Assembly: GCA_018223085.1 (NCBI GenBank)
Contig: JAAEZB010000002.1
Coordinates: 17,979 to 81,978 of the forward strand
Reading direction: 5' to 3'
Origin: Paracoccaceae bacterium
GTDB lineage: Bacteria > Pseudomonadota > Alphaproteobacteria > Rhodobacterales > Rhodobacteraceae
Length of the DNA: 64,000 nt
Below, one piece after another: positions 9,257 through 18,392 of the stretch; positions within the stretch are counted from its first letter, which is position 1, and the number at the start of each line of letters is the position of its first letter. Below the pieces are notes generated by a model. It saw only the letters and a program-made list of their open reading frames with translations. It was not told where the DNA came from and did no database searches. The translations under genes and the position numbers were made by a program.

Positions 9257-10263
9257 CCGTCCGAAACGCCCGCTTCGGCAAAGGTCGCCATGCCTGAATG
9301 ACAGGCGATGGCCGATTTCAGGATATTGATCGCCAACGCCCCGCCCGACGCCTCACCAAGGCGCAGGCCAAGCGACAGCATCGGCTCCTTGCCAAGCTTG
9401 CCCAGAAGTGCTGCATGGGCGGCCTCCGCGCTCACATGCCCCGCAAGCGCATGGTCAAGCGCCCCTGCCTCTGCCGCCTCAAGCGTCGCCGCCGCCGCGC
9501 AACAGATGAACCCATCAAGAATGACCGGGATCGACAGGCTGCGCGCCCGGGCAATCGCCCCCGCCATCGCCGCCAATTCCCGTCCGCCAAGACAGCGCAG
9601 AACCTCAAGCCCGCCACGCCCCGGATTGGCCGCAAGCCCCTCGCGCACAACCCGCGCTTTGGTGGCAAGCCCGGCATCATCAACCCCCGTGCCGCGTCCG
9701 ACCCAATCTTCGGCCTCACCTCCATATAGCGCCGCCGCAAGCGCCGCTGCCGCCGTGGTGTTACCAATGCCCATCTCGCCCACCACGAGGAGATCGGTGT
9801 TCTCCGCCACCGCTTCCCAGCCCGTCGCCAGCGCCGTCACAAGTTCCGCCTCGCTCATTGCCGGGCCTTGGGTGAAATCCGCTGTCGGGCGATCAAGCTC
9901 AAGCGCATGCACCGAGAGCTTCGCCCCCGCCGTCCGCGCGAGTTGGTTGATCGCGGCCCCGCCATGCTGAAAGTTAATCACCATCTGCTCGGTGACTTCC
10001 GCCGGAAAGGCCGAAACTCCCTGCGCCGTGACGCCATGGTTGCCCGCAAAGACAATCACCTGCGGCGCTGCGATCTCGGGCCGCGCCGTCCCGCGCCAGC
10101 CCGCATACCAGATCGCCATATCCTCAAGCCGCCCAAGCGCCCCCGGCGGCTTGGTCAACTGCCCATTGCGCGCCGCCGCCCCGTCCAACGCGACCTGATC
10201 CGGCGCGACGCAATTGGCAAGCAGAGAACGAAACGCATCAAGGGTCGAAAAAGGCGCGGACAT
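9253..10263 (-). CDS. cobT: nicotinate-nucleotide--dimethylbenzimidazole phosphoribosyltransferase
   Basis: A 336-residue enzyme that makes alpha-ribazole phosphate from nicotinate mononucleotide and 5,6-dimethylbenzimidazole, a late step of cobalamin assembly. Family landmarks are [20 protein letters not shown] near the N-terminus, [17 protein letters not shown], the glycine-rich [18 protein letters not shown] near 173-190, [11 protein letters not shown], and the C-terminal [15 protein letters not shown] with the catalytic glutamate. Length is typical (335-350). It is transcribed divergently from cobS across an 81-base gap, too short for a full cobalamin riboswitch. Confidence 0.95.
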   Translation of the reverse strand: MSAPFSTLDAFRSLLANCVAPDQVALDGAAARNGQLTKPPGALGRLEDMAIWYAGWRGTARPEIAAPQVIVFAGNHGVTAQGVSAFPAEVTEQMVINFQHGGAAINQLARTAGAKLSVHALELDRPTADFTQGPAMSEAELVTALATGWEAVAENTDLLVVGEMGIGNTTAAAALAAALYGGEAEDWVGRGTGVDDAGLATKARVVREGLAANPGRGGLEVLRCLGGRELAAMAGAIARARSLSIPVILDGFICCAAAATLEAAEAGALDHALAGHVSAEAAHAALLGKLGKEPMLSLGLRLGEASGGALAINILKSAIACHSGMATFAEAGVSDG

Positions 10264-10344
10264 GGGCAGGCTCCTGTTGAATTACATGCTTATGCGCTGT
10301 TTACCTGAGCCGCACAGGCCTGCAAGGCCGGAAAGAGACCACAT

Positions 10345-11100
10345 ATGGCCCAGGACGACACACGCTTTGCAATCCCCGGTGACATCGCCACCGCGCTGGC
10401 GCTTCTGACCCGCCTGCCGCTGCGGGCCGAGTTCGCGCGCGGAGCCCGCGCCGCTTGGGCCTATCCCCTCGCCGGGTTGGCCGTCGCCGCGCTCGCTGCC
10501 CTGCCCACCGGCCTCTTCTTATCGCTCGGCCTGCCCCCTCTCCTTGCCGCGCTGGTCTTTGTGGCCACCCAAGTGACCCTGACCGGTGCCATGCACGAAG
10601 ACGGCCTTGCCGATAGCGCCGACGGGCTCTGGGGCGGCTGGGACCGCGCCCGCCGCCTTGAGATCATGAAAGATAGCCATATCGGCAGTTACGGCGTCAT
10701 CGCCCTGATCCTGTCGCTCGCTGCGCGCGTCCTCGCCATCGGCCTTTTGCTCGCAAACCCCGGCTGGCTCTGGCCGCTCCTTGCCGTGTCCATGCTCTCA
10801 CGCGCGACAATGCCCGCCCTGATGGCGGCCCTGCCCCATGCCCGCGACACCGGCCTGAGCCACGCCCAAGGCCGCGCCCCACGCGACACTGCCCTCGCTG
10901 CCGCCGCACTGACCCTCCTCGCTGCCCTGCTCTTCACCGGCCTCTCCGGCCTCGGTCTTGCGCTTCTCGCGGCCCTCACCGCCCTCGCCTGCGCCGCCAT
11001 CGCCAAATCCAAAATCGGCGGCCAGACCGGCGACATCCTCGGTGCCACGCAACAGATCACCGAAATCGCCCTGCTCCTCGCCCTCACCACCCAGCCATAA
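10345..11100 (+). CDS. cobS: adenosylcobinamide-GDP ribazoletransferase (cobalamin synthase)
   Basis: A 251-residue integral membrane enzyme that joins adenosylcobinamide-GDP with alpha-ribazole to give adenosylcobalamin. The signature is HEDGLADSADGLWGGWDRARRLEIMKDS (split here as HEDGLADSADG at about 82-92, followed by MKDSHIGSYG). The remainder is strongly hydrophobic with about six helices and ends with GGQTGDILGATQQ, the second conserved block. Length is typical. Divergent from cobT, giving a head-to-head pair for the two halves of the nucleotide-loop step. A bidirectional terminator follows. Confidence 0.94.
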   Translation: MAQDDTRFAIPGDIATALALLTRLPLRAEFARGARAAWAYPLAGLAVAALAALPTGLFLSLGLPPLLAALVFVATQVTLTGAMHEDGLADSADGLWGGWDRARRLEIMKDSHIGSYGVIALILSLAARVLAIGLLLANPGWLWPLLAVSMLSRATMPALMAALPHARDTGLSHAQGRAPRDTALAAAALTLLAALLFTGLSGLGLALLAALTALACAAIAKSKIGGQTGDILGATQQITEIALLLALTTQP

Positions 11101-11135
11101 AAAAACCGCGCCCCAATGGGACGCGGCTTTTCTAA
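11098..11135. terminator. bidirectional terminator between cobS and carD
   Basis: CCGCG and CGCGG arms with an inner CCC/GGG around AAT form a hairpin (about 11106-11126), flanked by an A-run on the left and a T-run on the right. It lies between two convergent genes and can serve both. Confidence 0.75.
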
Positions 11136-11151
11136 CGGTCTGGCGCTTAAT

Positions 11152-11667
11152 TCAGGCAGCCACCGCGCGCGACGTCAGCACGTCGCCGATCTTCTTGGCC
11201 GCGGCATCCTCGTCACCGCCGCCCACGGCCGACACTTCACGGGTCAGACGCTCAAGCGCGGCTTCATAAAGCTGACGCTCGGAATAGCTCTGCTCGCGCT
11301 GATCGTCCGAACGGTGCAGATCGCGCACCACTTCGGCAATCGCGATAAGATCGCCCGAGTTGATCTTCTGTTCGTATTCCTGGGCCCGACGCGACCACAT
11401 GGCGCGCTTAACTTTGGCCTTACCCTTAAGCGTGGTCATGGCCTGATCGACCACATCGGGCGAGCTGAGGCTACGCATCCCGATCTCGGTCGCCTTGTTC
11501 GTCGGCACACGCAACGTCATCTTGTCCTTTTCGAACGAGATCACAAACAGCTCAAGCTGCATGCCTGCGACTTCCTGCTCCTCGATCGAGATGATCTGCC
11601 CAACGCCATGCGCGGGGTAGACAACATATTCATTCGGGCGGAATTCGGTCTTATTGGTCTTGCTCAT
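11152..11667 (-). CDS. carD: CarD-family RNA polymerase-binding regulator
   Basis: A 171-residue protein from the ATG at 11667, which has an AGGAAGGA Shine-Dalgarno; an upstream in-frame ATG at 11757 lacks one. Residues 8-65 are the CarD/TRCF Tudor-like RNA-polymerase-interacting domain (VYPAHGVGQIISIEEQEV). The C-terminal helical domain carries the conserved tryptophan in KRAMWSRRAQEYEQKI. In Rhodobacter and mycobacteria CarD stabilises the open promoter complex, notably at ribosomal promoters. Here it is the last gene of a minus-strand block after fdxA but sits behind a 309-base gap, so it probably has its own promoter. Confidence 0.92.
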   Translation of the reverse strand: MSKTNKTEFRPNEYVVYPAHGVGQIISIEEQEVAGMQLELFVISFEKDKMTLRVPTNKATEIGMRSLSSPDVVDQAMTTLKGKAKVKRAMWSRRAQEYEQKINSGDLIAIAEVVRDLHRSDDQREQSYSERQLYEAALERLTREVSAVGGGDEDAAAKKIGDVLTSRAVAA

Positions 11668-11976
11668 CTGAGTCCTTCCTGACGCAGGCCCATCCCACCG
11701 CGAAAAAAGATCAGGTCCGGGAAAAGGTTCCCGGCCATCGGCTTCTCTTGGGGACAAAAAGCCATCCTCGTCAGCGGCGGGATGGCTCTTGGGCAGTATG
11801 TCTATGTAACAGAGTTATAACATAAAAACCGCATATCTCCAAGCAGGGCCGCTGGAAACGACCTGTTTCAGAGCGATTTTCAGCGCATTCTAAGCAATTT
11901 TTCCGGTCTCGCACAGATCAAAACGCGGCAGATCAATCCGCCACATACCGACTTTCAAGCGCAAACGAATCGGGTC
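11668..11976. other. 309-base gap between fdxA and carD
   Basis: No gene seen. Next to the carD start, CCATCC (11762-11767) can pair with GGATGG (11780-11785), giving a leader hairpin on the carD transcript. An AT-rich patch (11806-11830, containing TTATAAC) is the most promoter-like stretch and could drive carD on the minus strand. No T-run terminator for fdxA was recognised. Confidence 0.4.
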
Positions 11977-12315
11977 TTAGCCGCCTTCGCCCGGCGCTTC
12001 AGAGAAGTATTTATCAAGTTTGCCCTCTTCGCCATCATGCTTTTCGGCATCGGGCATGGGATCTTTCTTAGAGATGATGACCGGCCAGACTTCGGAATAT
12101 TTCCGGTTAAACTCGACCCATTTTTCCATGTCCGGCTCGGTGTCCGGGCGGATCGCATCAGCGGGGCATTCCGGCTCGCACACGCCGCAATCAATGCACT
12201 CGTCGGGATGGATCACAAGGGTGTTCTCGCCTTCATAAAAACAGTCCACGGGGCACACTTCCACGCAGTCGGTATATTTGCAGGCGATGCAGTTGTCGGT
12301 GACGACGTATGTCAT
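11977..12315 (-). CDS. fdxA: 7Fe ferredoxin FdxA
   Basis: A 112-residue ferredoxin. The N-terminal 60 residues carry the two cluster motifs: [18 protein letters not shown] for the [3Fe-4S]/[4Fe-4S] pair, then [17 protein letters not shown] charged C-terminal extension of about 50 residues follows ([15 protein letters not shown]), as in the Azotobacter FdI-like family. It acts as a cytosolic low-potential electron carrier; partners are unknown. It belongs to a minus-strand run with the S4 protein and the helicase, a gene order common in Rhodobacteraceae. Confidence 0.94.
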   Translation of the reverse strand: MTYVVTDNCIACKYTDCVEVCPVDCFYEGENTLVIHPDECIDCGVCEPECPADAIRPDTEPDMEKWVEFNRKYSEVWPVIISKKDPMPDAEKHDGEEGKLDKYFSEAPGEGG

Positions 12316-12369
12316 ATGTCGAGTCTCATCTACACTTTTCCGATCCCCTAGCTAATCCAAGGGGCCGGA

Positions 12370-12744
12370 TCATTCAAGTTCACCACGACGTTTGAGGTCG
12401 AGTTTGCGCCGATCCCGCTTTGTGGGGCGGCCTTGTCCCTCATATCTAGGTGTCGGCGGAACGTTGTCTTTGACCTCGCTCAAATCGTCATAAAGGCTTT
12501 GCGCTTCCGTCGCGGGTCCCCGGCGCTCCCCGATGGCAACGATTCGCACCACGCGGATCGCCCGCGCCTGCGAAAAGGTCAAAACATCGCCGGGTGCAAT
12601 GGCATGACTTGCCTTGCTGGCCTTGCTCGCGTTGACCCGCACATGCCCGCCGGTCACCATCTTTGCCGCCAGCGTGCGGGTCTTGAAGAACCGCGCATGC
12701 CAGAGCCACTTATCGAGCCGTTGCTTGGGGGAAACTTCGCTCAC
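12370..12744 (-). CDS. S4-domain RNA-binding protein (Hsp15/HslR-like)
   Basis: A 124-residue basic protein. Residues 9-65 form an S4 domain (RLDKWLWHARFFKTRTLA, then GGHVRVNASKASKAS), as in Hsp15, which binds stalled 50S subunits carrying nascent chains. The C-terminus is lysine/arginine rich (RPTKRDRRKLDLKRRG). The gene starts 43 bases downstream of the helicase stop on the same strand and is probably co-transcribed with it. Ribosome rescue is inferred from the family. Confidence 0.88.
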   Translation of the reverse strand: MSEVSPKQRLDKWLWHARFFKTRTLAAKMVTGGHVRVNASKASKASHAIAPGDVLTFSQARAIRVVRIVAIGERRGPATEAQSLYDDLSEVKDNVPPTPRYEGQGRPTKRDRRKLDLKRRGELE

Positions 12745-12787
12745 GCCATAAACCGTTCGGGGCCGGAAAACCCGGCCCCGCTATCTC

Positions 12788-15574
12788 TTATCCCTTGTCC
12801 TTGAGCCCCATCAGAGCGGCTGCAAAGGGGTTGTCGGGATCAATGGCTTTTTCTTTCTTCGGCGGACGGGCCTGATATTGCTTGGCCCCTTGGTCGCGGC
12901 GCGGTGCGCCCTTGCCTTTGGGCTTGCCACGCGGCTTGTCGCCCTTCGGCGCGCCCCGCTCACGGCGCGGACCGCGATTGGCCTGCCGATTGCCGCCCCA
13001 TGTGAAGGTATAGAATACCTCCATCTCCGGGCCTTCCGCCGCTTCCGGTGCAGCATCTGCCTCCGGTGCGGCCTCTGGTGCAACCTCAGCCTCAGGAGCT
13101 GCCTCCTCGGCCTCTTGCGGTGCCGCCTCAGCCGGGGTCTCCGCCTCTGCGGTCTCGGCAGGTGCTTGCGCCGGGGCCTCTGTGGCAACCGCTTTGACCT
13201 TCTCGCGTTCGCCCTTCTCGGCCTTATAGCCAAGCCCCTGCATCAGGTCGGCAAACTGCTCAAGCGTCATACCGCTGATCGAGAGCATGTCGGCCTTGGC
13301 CTCAAATCCCCCACGGCTATCTTCCGCCCGTAGCATATCGGCAAGACGCTCCAGCATATCAATGCGGATCGCCCGTTCACCGGCGGCGCGATACCCCGCC
13401 ATGCTGTGATAGCCCTGCGGCAGACCCTGCCCCGCAGGCACGGTCACAAGACCCGGCGGCGGCGCCTCAGGGAACTCGTCGAGCCCTTGGGCCAGCGACC
13501 ACAGAACCAGGCGCAGGCGCGTCGGCGCGGGCTTGAGAAGAAGCGGCATGAAAATCGTGAACTGACCAAAGCGCACGCCATGTTTGCGCAGCGCGCCACG
13601 TGCCTCCTGGTCAAGTTCCTTGACCTCGGACGCCACTTCGCCGCGCGGGATAATGCCGAGATTCTCGGCCAGACGGAAGGCAAAGCCCCGCGCCAGCCCC
13701 GTCAGCTCTTCATCCTTGGACAAGGTCATAAGCGGCTCGAACAGCGCAGCAACCTTACGGTCGATGAAATGCTGCAAGCGACGCTCGACCTTTTGGGCCA
13801 CTTCGGCACCCGCCTCGTCATCGACGAACACCTTGATACCGGGTTTGAGCACCTCCGCGCCGGGCACAAGTTTGCCCACCGCCTGATCGCCCCACATAAG
13901 ACCACCCTGTTCGGTGAAATCGATTTCCGTATCGGGCGCGTTGTAGAACCGGTCCGCCCGCAGGTGGAACTGCGGCGCCAGCGCCTGCAGGCTCGCCTGC
14001 ATGAGCGTTTTGGCCTCCTGACCGGACGCCTCCTTGTCCGCAACGAAACGGAACCCTTCAAGCCGACCGACGAATTCGCCTTCGACGGTCACCTCACCCT
14101 TATCATTCACTTCGGCCAACAGGGCCTCCTTCTGTTTGAGCCGGCGCAAAAGCACGGATGTGCGCCGGTCCACAAATCTCTGGGTCAGACGCTCGTGCAG
14201 CGCATCCGACAGGCGGTCTTCTACCGCGCGCGTCTCGCCGCGCCAATGGTTTTCGTCGTCAACCCAGCCATTTCGCTGCGCGACATATGTCCACGTGCGA
14301 ATATAAGCCAATCGTTTCGACAGCGTGTCAATGTCGCCTTCGCTCCGGTCAAGCCGTTTGACCTGCCGCGCCATCCAATCGTCGGGTACCCGCCCTTTAT
14401 CGTGCAGATAACCAAACAGCCCCTCAATAAGCGACGCATGTTCCGCATGGCTGATGCCGCGAAAATCCGGCACCCGGCAAATATCCCAAAGGAGGCGCAC
14501 CGACGCCCCGTCGCTTGCCCGCGCCATAACGTCCGCCGATTGCCGCAACGTCCGAAGCGCCATCTGGTCATCCGCCTCGCGCGCCCGCACAAGCCGCTCA
14601 TCCTGCGGCGCGACTTCAAGCGAGGCAAGAAGCGCATCGACCGTCCCAAACTCCAACCGCGCATTACGCCAGTTGAGCTTCTTCAAGGGCGTGAACCGAT
14701 GCTCCATGATCGCCTCGGCCACAGGCTCGTCCAAAGGCGGTGCCTCGCCAGTAACACCGAATGTGCCATGGCTCATCCCCCGCCCCGCGCGCCCGGCAAT
14801 CTGCGCCAGTTCATTTGGCGCAAGCGGCCGCATCCGCCGCCCGTCAAACTTCACCGTCGAGGAAAACGCCACATGGTCAATATCAAGGTTGAGCCCCATC
14901 CCGATGGCATCCGTCGCCACGAGGAAATCCACATCCCCGTTTTGATAAAGCTCGACCTGCGCGTTGCGCGTGCGCGGGCTCAACGCCCCCATGACCACCG
15001 CTGCACCGCCCTTCTGACGGCGTAGGAGTTCGGCAATCGCATAGACATTATCAACCGAGAACCCAACAATCGCCGATCGCGGCTGCATCCGGCTGATCTT
15101 GCGGCTGCCGGAATAGGATAGCGTCGACATCCGCTCGCGCCGCATGAATTCGGCCCCCGGCACCAACTCCGCAATCGCCCCCCGCATCGTGTCCGAGCCA
15201 AGGAAAAGCGTCTCATGCGTGCCCCGCGCCCGTAGCAAACGGTCGGTAAACACATGCCCGCGCTCGGGATCGGCACAAAGCTGAATCTCATCAATCGCAA
15301 GGAAATCCGTGCCCATCGCCTCGGGCATCGCCTCAACGGTGCAGACCCAATATTGCGTGCGCGGCGGCACAATCCGCTCCTCGCCGGTGACAAGCGCAAC
15401 AACCGACGGACCGCGAATGGCAACGATCCGGTCATAGACCTCGCGCGCAAGCAAACGCAGCGGCAACCCAATCACACCGCTGCGATAGCCGAGCATCCGC
15501 TCAATGGCATAATGCGTCTTGCCGGTATTGGTCGGCCCAAGCACCGCCATGATCCGCCGCTCAAGGGCCATCAT
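12788..15574 (-). CDS. Suv3-like DExH RNA helicase with charged C-terminal tail
   Basis: A 928-residue superfamily-2 helicase. The N-terminus has Walker A (VLGPTNTGKTHYAIERM, residues about 11-27), motif II DEIQ (about 94), SAT-like motifs, and motif VI QIAGRAGRGMSHG near 268. This layout matches the mitochondrial Suv3 group, which unwinds RNA in the degradosome. Residues 300-760 hold the helical Suv3 regions. Residues about 790-928 are low-complexity: an Ala/Glu/Pro stretch, then a Lys/Arg/Gly tail (RGPRRERGAPKGDKPRG) that looks RNA-binding. A degradosome role in this bacterium is inferred. The start lacks a clear Shine-Dalgarno. The TPR gene ends 16 bases upstream. Confidence 0.88.
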   Translation of the reverse strand: MMALERRIMAVLGPTNTGKTHYAIERMLGYRSGVIGLPLRLLAREVYDRIVAIRGPSVVALVTGEERIVPPRTQYWVCTVEAMPEAMGTDFLAIDEIQLCADPERGHVFTDRLLRARGTHETLFLGSDTMRGAIAELVPGAEFMRRERMSTLSYSGSRKISRMQPRSAIVGFSVDNVYAIAELLRRQKGGAAVVMGALSPRTRNAQVELYQNGDVDFLVATDAIGMGLNLDIDHVAFSSTVKFDGRRMRPLAPNELAQIAGRAGRGMSHGTFGVTGEAPPLDEPVAEAIMEHRFTPLKKLNWRNARLEFGTVDALLASLEVAPQDERLVRAREADDQMALRTLRQSADVMARASDGASVRLLWDICRVPDFRGISHAEHASLIEGLFGYLHDKGRVPDDWMARQVKRLDRSEGDIDTLSKRLAYIRTWTYVAQRNGWVDDENHWRGETRAVEDRLSDALHERLTQRFVDRRTSVLLRRLKQKEALLAEVNDKGEVTVEGEFVGRLEGFRFVADKEASGQEAKTLMQASLQALAPQFHLRADRFYNAPDTEIDFTEQGGLMWGDQAVGKLVPGAEVLKPGIKVFVDDEAGAEVAQKVERRLQHFIDRKVAALFEPLMTLSKDEELTGLARGFAFRLAENLGIIPRGEVASEVKELDQEARGALRKHGVRFGQFTIFMPLLLKPAPTRLRLVLWSLAQGLDEFPEAPPPGLVTVPAGQGLPQGYHSMAGYRAAGERAIRIDMLERLADMLRAEDSRGGFEAKADMLSISGMTLEQFADLMQGLGYKAEKGEREKVKAVATEAPAQAPAETAEAETPAEAAPQEAEEAAPEAEVAPEAAPEADAAPEAAEGPEMEVFYTFTWGGNRQANRGPRRERGAPKGDKPRGKPKGKGAPRRDQGAKQYQARPPKKEKAIDPDNPFAAALMGLKDKG

Positions 15575-15589
15575 ACTGTTCCGTTTATT

Positions 15590-16150
15590 CTAGAGCGCCT
15601 GCCCCTTGACCAGAGGCTCGAGTCTGTCGAGCGCCTCTGTAACCTTGGGGTGTGTCGGATGTATAGCCCTGACTAGGGTATAGGCTTCCCAGGCGTCCTC
15701 ATGCTGTTCCAGCATCTCGAAAATCGCCGCCAGCCCGAGCAATGCCCCGTAATGATCCGGGTTAAGCGCCAAGGCCTGCTCAAGATCGCTCACCGCCGGA
15801 CCATATAGCCCAGCCTCGAAATAGGCCGCTGCCCGATTGACCCAGCCTTCGGCAAAGCCCGGCGCATGATCGACAAGCGCGCTCAGATGCTCAATCGCCG
15901 CCTCAACCTCGCCCCGTTCAAGCGCCTGCCGCCCGCGCTTCAAAAGGAAATCCGCGCTCGCCGAACCGGACTTGCTCCACTCAAGCTCGATCTCGCGCTC
16001 GATCTTTGCGGCCTCTGTCGCATCCGCGTCACGTAGCTGTTGCAAAAGCGTTTCAACATCCGCAGCCCGCACAAGCGATGGTTGCAAAAATGTCATTGCG
16101 CCAAAAGTTGCCGCCACGGTAGGTTTGAGAAAGGTTTTCAGGATACCCAT
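15590..16150 (-). CDS. exported TPR-repeat protein
   Basis: A 186-residue protein from the ATG at 16150, chosen because it opens a signal peptide (basic MGILKTFLK, hydrophobic core, cleavage near LVRAAD at about 29). A longer frame begins at 16216 but would lack that. The mature part contains two to three TPR units (ALERGEVEAAIEHLSALVDH; YFEAGLYGPAVSDLEQALAL; EMLEQHEDAWEAYTLV). TPR proteins are scaffolds, here probably periplasmic. No strong Shine-Dalgarno is visible, so the start is uncertain. It lies 16 bases before the helicase on the same strand. Confidence 0.75.
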   Translation of the reverse strand: MGILKTFLKPTVAATFGAMTFLQPSLVRAADVETLLQQLRDADATEAAKIEREIELEWSKSGSASADFLLKRGRQALERGEVEAAIEHLSALVDHAPGFAEGWVNRAAAYFEAGLYGPAVSDLEQALALNPDHYGALLGLAAIFEMLEQHEDAWEAYTLVRAIHPTHPKVTEALDRLEPLVKGQAL

Positions 16151-16221
16151 AACATTAATGATATTAGCGCGCGGACGCCGAATTTCCAGAGGCGCCGTTC
16201 TGACAAAAAGGATCAATACCC

Positions 16222-16512
16222 ATGAGCGACATCATAACCTCCGCAGTGGCAGCCCTCACCGAGAAACTTGGCGATGGCGGTTTTGACGGCTCGGCCAAAT
16301 TCGTGATCGAAGGCGAAGGCGCCGTAATGATCGATTCGGACGGCGTGCGCGCCGCCGATGACGAGGCCGAAGTGACCCTCACCGCCGACGCCGAAACCTT
16401 CCAGTCGATCCTCGAAGGCGAAACCAACCCGACCGCCGCCTTCATGTCGGGCAAACTCTCTGTCGATGGCGACATGGGTCAGGCAATGCAGCTTGGCACG
16501 GTCCTGAGCTGA
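16222..16512 (+). CDS. SCP2 sterol-binding domain protein
   Basis: A 96-residue protein made only of an SCP2-type lipid-binding domain: the amphipathic N-terminal helix, the GSAKFVIEGEGAVMID beta-strand, EAEVTLTADAETF, and the terminal FMSGKLSVDGDMGQAMQL block. Stand-alone SCP2 proteins bind hydrophobic ligands such as acyl-CoAs, and the ligand here is unknown. The stop overlaps the ATG of the alpha/beta hydrolase by one base, implying translational coupling and perhaps a shared lipid substrate. Confidence 0.9.
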   Translation: MSDIITSAVAALTEKLGDGGFDGSAKFVIEGEGAVMIDSDGVRAADDEAEVTLTADAETFQSILEGETNPTAAFMSGKLSVDGDMGQAMQLGTVLS

Positions 16513-17456
16513 TGTTTGAAACGCACCCCGCCCCCTTTCATACCGAAGTTGCCGACGGTCCCGCGACCGGCGCCGCGCTCTGGGTGAAAACAACGGACGG
16601 GGTGCGTATTCGCGTGGCCCATTGGAACAAACCCGATGCCAAGGGCACGGTGCTGATGTTCCCGGGCCGCACGGAATATATCGAAAAATATGGCCGCACC
16701 GCGACGGCCTTTGCCGAGCGTGGCTATGCCATGGCCGCCATTGACTGGCGCGGTCAGGGGCTTGCCGACCGGCTCATCGACGACCGCGATGCGGGCTATG
16801 TCGAAGACTTCCCCGATTATCAGCTCGACGTTGCCGCCATGCTGGCCACGCTTGAGGCGCTCGATATGCCCAAACCTTGGTTCCTGCTGGGCCATTCCAT
16901 GGGCGGCTGTATCGGCCTGCGTGCTGTGATGTCCGGCCTGCCGGTCAACGCCGCCGCCTTTAGCGCGCCGATGTGGGGCATTCAGATGTCCTCGGCCATG
17001 CGCCCCGCCGCCTGGGCCCTAAGCTGGACCAGCCGACGCATCGGCGCAGGCGAGCGCCTTGCGCCGGGCACCAAATCCGAAACCTATGTCCTCGCCGAAC
17101 CGTTCGAGGGCAATACCCTGACCCACGATCCCGACATGTATGCCTACATGCAGGAACAGATGCGTCAGGTGCCCGATATGGCCCTTGGCGGCCCAAGCCT
17201 GCATTGGCTGAACGAGGCCCTGTGCGAATTGCGCAGCCTCGCCGCACGCCCCGCCCCCGACATGCCCTGCCTGACTTTCCTCGGCACCGATGAACAAATC
17301 GTCGACACCGACGCGATCAAAACCCGCATGGCCGATTGGCCGGATGGCGAACTGGTGATGATCGACGGCGGCGAACACGAGGTCCTGATGGAACTCCCCG
17401 CAATGCGCGATCAGGTCCATGACGCCTGCGCCGCCTTCTTCGACGCCCACCTCTAA
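16512..17456 (+). CDS. alpha/beta hydrolase, lysophospholipase/monoacylglycerol lipase-like
   Basis: A 314-residue cytosolic hydrolase. The nucleophile elbow GHSMGG lies near residue 127 after the strand PWFLLGH. The oxyanion region is VLMFPGRTEYIEKYG near 43, and IDWRGQGLADR is the typical LDHRGxGxS-like strand. The catalytic acid is probably in LGTDEQIVDT and the histidine in GGEHEVLMELP. It belongs to the PldB/monoacylglycerol-lipase branch (Hydrolase_4). Coupling to the SCP2 gene supports a lipid or acyl-ester substrate, by inference. Confidence 0.85.
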   Translation: MFETHPAPFHTEVADGPATGAALWVKTTDGVRIRVAHWNKPDAKGTVLMFPGRTEYIEKYGRTATAFAERGYAMAAIDWRGQGLADRLIDDRDAGYVEDFPDYQLDVAAMLATLEALDMPKPWFLLGHSMGGCIGLRAVMSGLPVNAAAFSAPMWGIQMSSAMRPAAWALSWTSRRIGAGERLAPGTKSETYVLAEPFEGNTLTHDPDMYAYMQEQMRQVPDMALGGPSLHWLNEALCELRSLAARPAPDMPCLTFLGTDEQIVDTDAIKTRMADWPDGELVMIDGGEHEVLMELPAMRDQVHDACAAFFDAHL

Positions 17457-17477
17457 GAGACGGAAAACCGCCCGCCG

Positions 17478-18320
17478 TCACGATCTGTCGCCGGGCCGCC
17501 CCTGATCCATTGCCGCACTGAGGGCCGAACCAGCAAGCGCCTCTTCGGCATAGCTGAACGTGCCAAACGTCTGCACTTCCTCTGCCGCCCGCACCAATGC
17601 CCCAAGTGCCGCCCGTGCGAACGATCCGCCCACACTGATCCGCCGCACTCCCGCCTCGGATAGCTCCGCCACCGAATAACAAGGCCCCTGCAATCCCATC
17701 ACCACATTGACCGGTTTATCGACCGCCGCACAAACCGTGCGGATCGCCTCGATATCCGGCAACCCCGGCGCATAGAGCACATCCGCCCCAGCACGTGAAA
17801 AGGCCTGCAAACGGGCAATCGTGTCATCAAGGTCCGGCCGCTCCCAAAGATAATTCTCCGCCCGCGCCGTAAGAAGAAACGGCAGACCGCGCGCCGCCTC
17901 TGCCGCGGCCTCGATCCGCTCAACCGCCAGCGACATCTCGTAAATCGGATGCGCCGGGTCTCCCGTCGCGTCCTCAATCGACCCGCCCACAAGCCCAACC
18001 TCAGCCGCCAGCCGGATCGTCTCGGCACATGTCTCCGGTGCCGCACCAAACCCGTCTTCAAGGTCTGCACTGACCGGAAGCGCCGTCGCCGCAACAATCT
18101 CGGCGGCATTCTGAAGGATTTCCCCACGGCCCAGCGCCGCAAAAGAATCCCGCTTCCCCTTGGAAAACGCATAGCCCGCGCTCGTGGTCGCCAGCGCCTC
18201 AAACCCCAACCCGGCCAACAACCGCGCCGACCCCGCATCCCACGGGTTCGGCATAACAAAAGCCCCCGCGCCGTGATGCAGGGCTTTTAGACGGTCATAT
18301 TTTGCAATCTGATCGGGCAT
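17478..18320 (-). CDS. isocitrate lyase/phosphoenolpyruvate mutase family protein
   Basis: A 280-residue TIM-barrel enzyme from the ATG at 18320. The opening LKALHHGAGAFVMPNPWDAGSA is the usual start of the oxaloacetate-decarboxylase-like subgroup. SADLEDGFG is the metal-binding strand (DLEDG), GSIEDATGDP the next, and LTARAENYLW follows. The flexible catalytic loop normally KKCGH-like is reduced to KGKRDSF, so true isocitrate lyase is unlikely. A carboxy-phosphonoenolpyruvate or 2-methylisocitrate lyase-like C-C lyase is possible. An upstream ATG at 18359 is less likely because it would only add a poorly coded stretch. Confidence 0.82.
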   Translation of the reverse strand: MPDQIAKYDRLKALHHGAGAFVMPNPWDAGSARLLAGLGFEALATTSAGYAFSKGKRDSFAALGRGEILQNAAEIVAATALPVSADLEDGFGAAPETCAETIRLAAEVGLVGGSIEDATGDPAHPIYEMSLAVERIEAAAEAARGLPFLLTARAENYLWERPDLDDTIARLQAFSRAGADVLYAPGLPDIEAIRTVCAAVDKPVNVVMGLQGPCYSVAELSEAGVRRISVGGSFARAALGALVRAAEEVQTFGTFSYAEEALAGSALSAAMDQGRPGDRS

Positions 18321-18392
18321 GGCGGCCTCATAAAGCTGGAACAAGCCCACCATACACAATCAGAACAAATGCGGAACAATTCTTTTCGCCCG

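Noticed and set aside
10264-10344. Cobalamin riboswitch between cobT and cobS
   Set aside because: The divergent gap is only 81 bases; a B12 riboswitch needs about 200 and its conserved B12-box wording is not visible.
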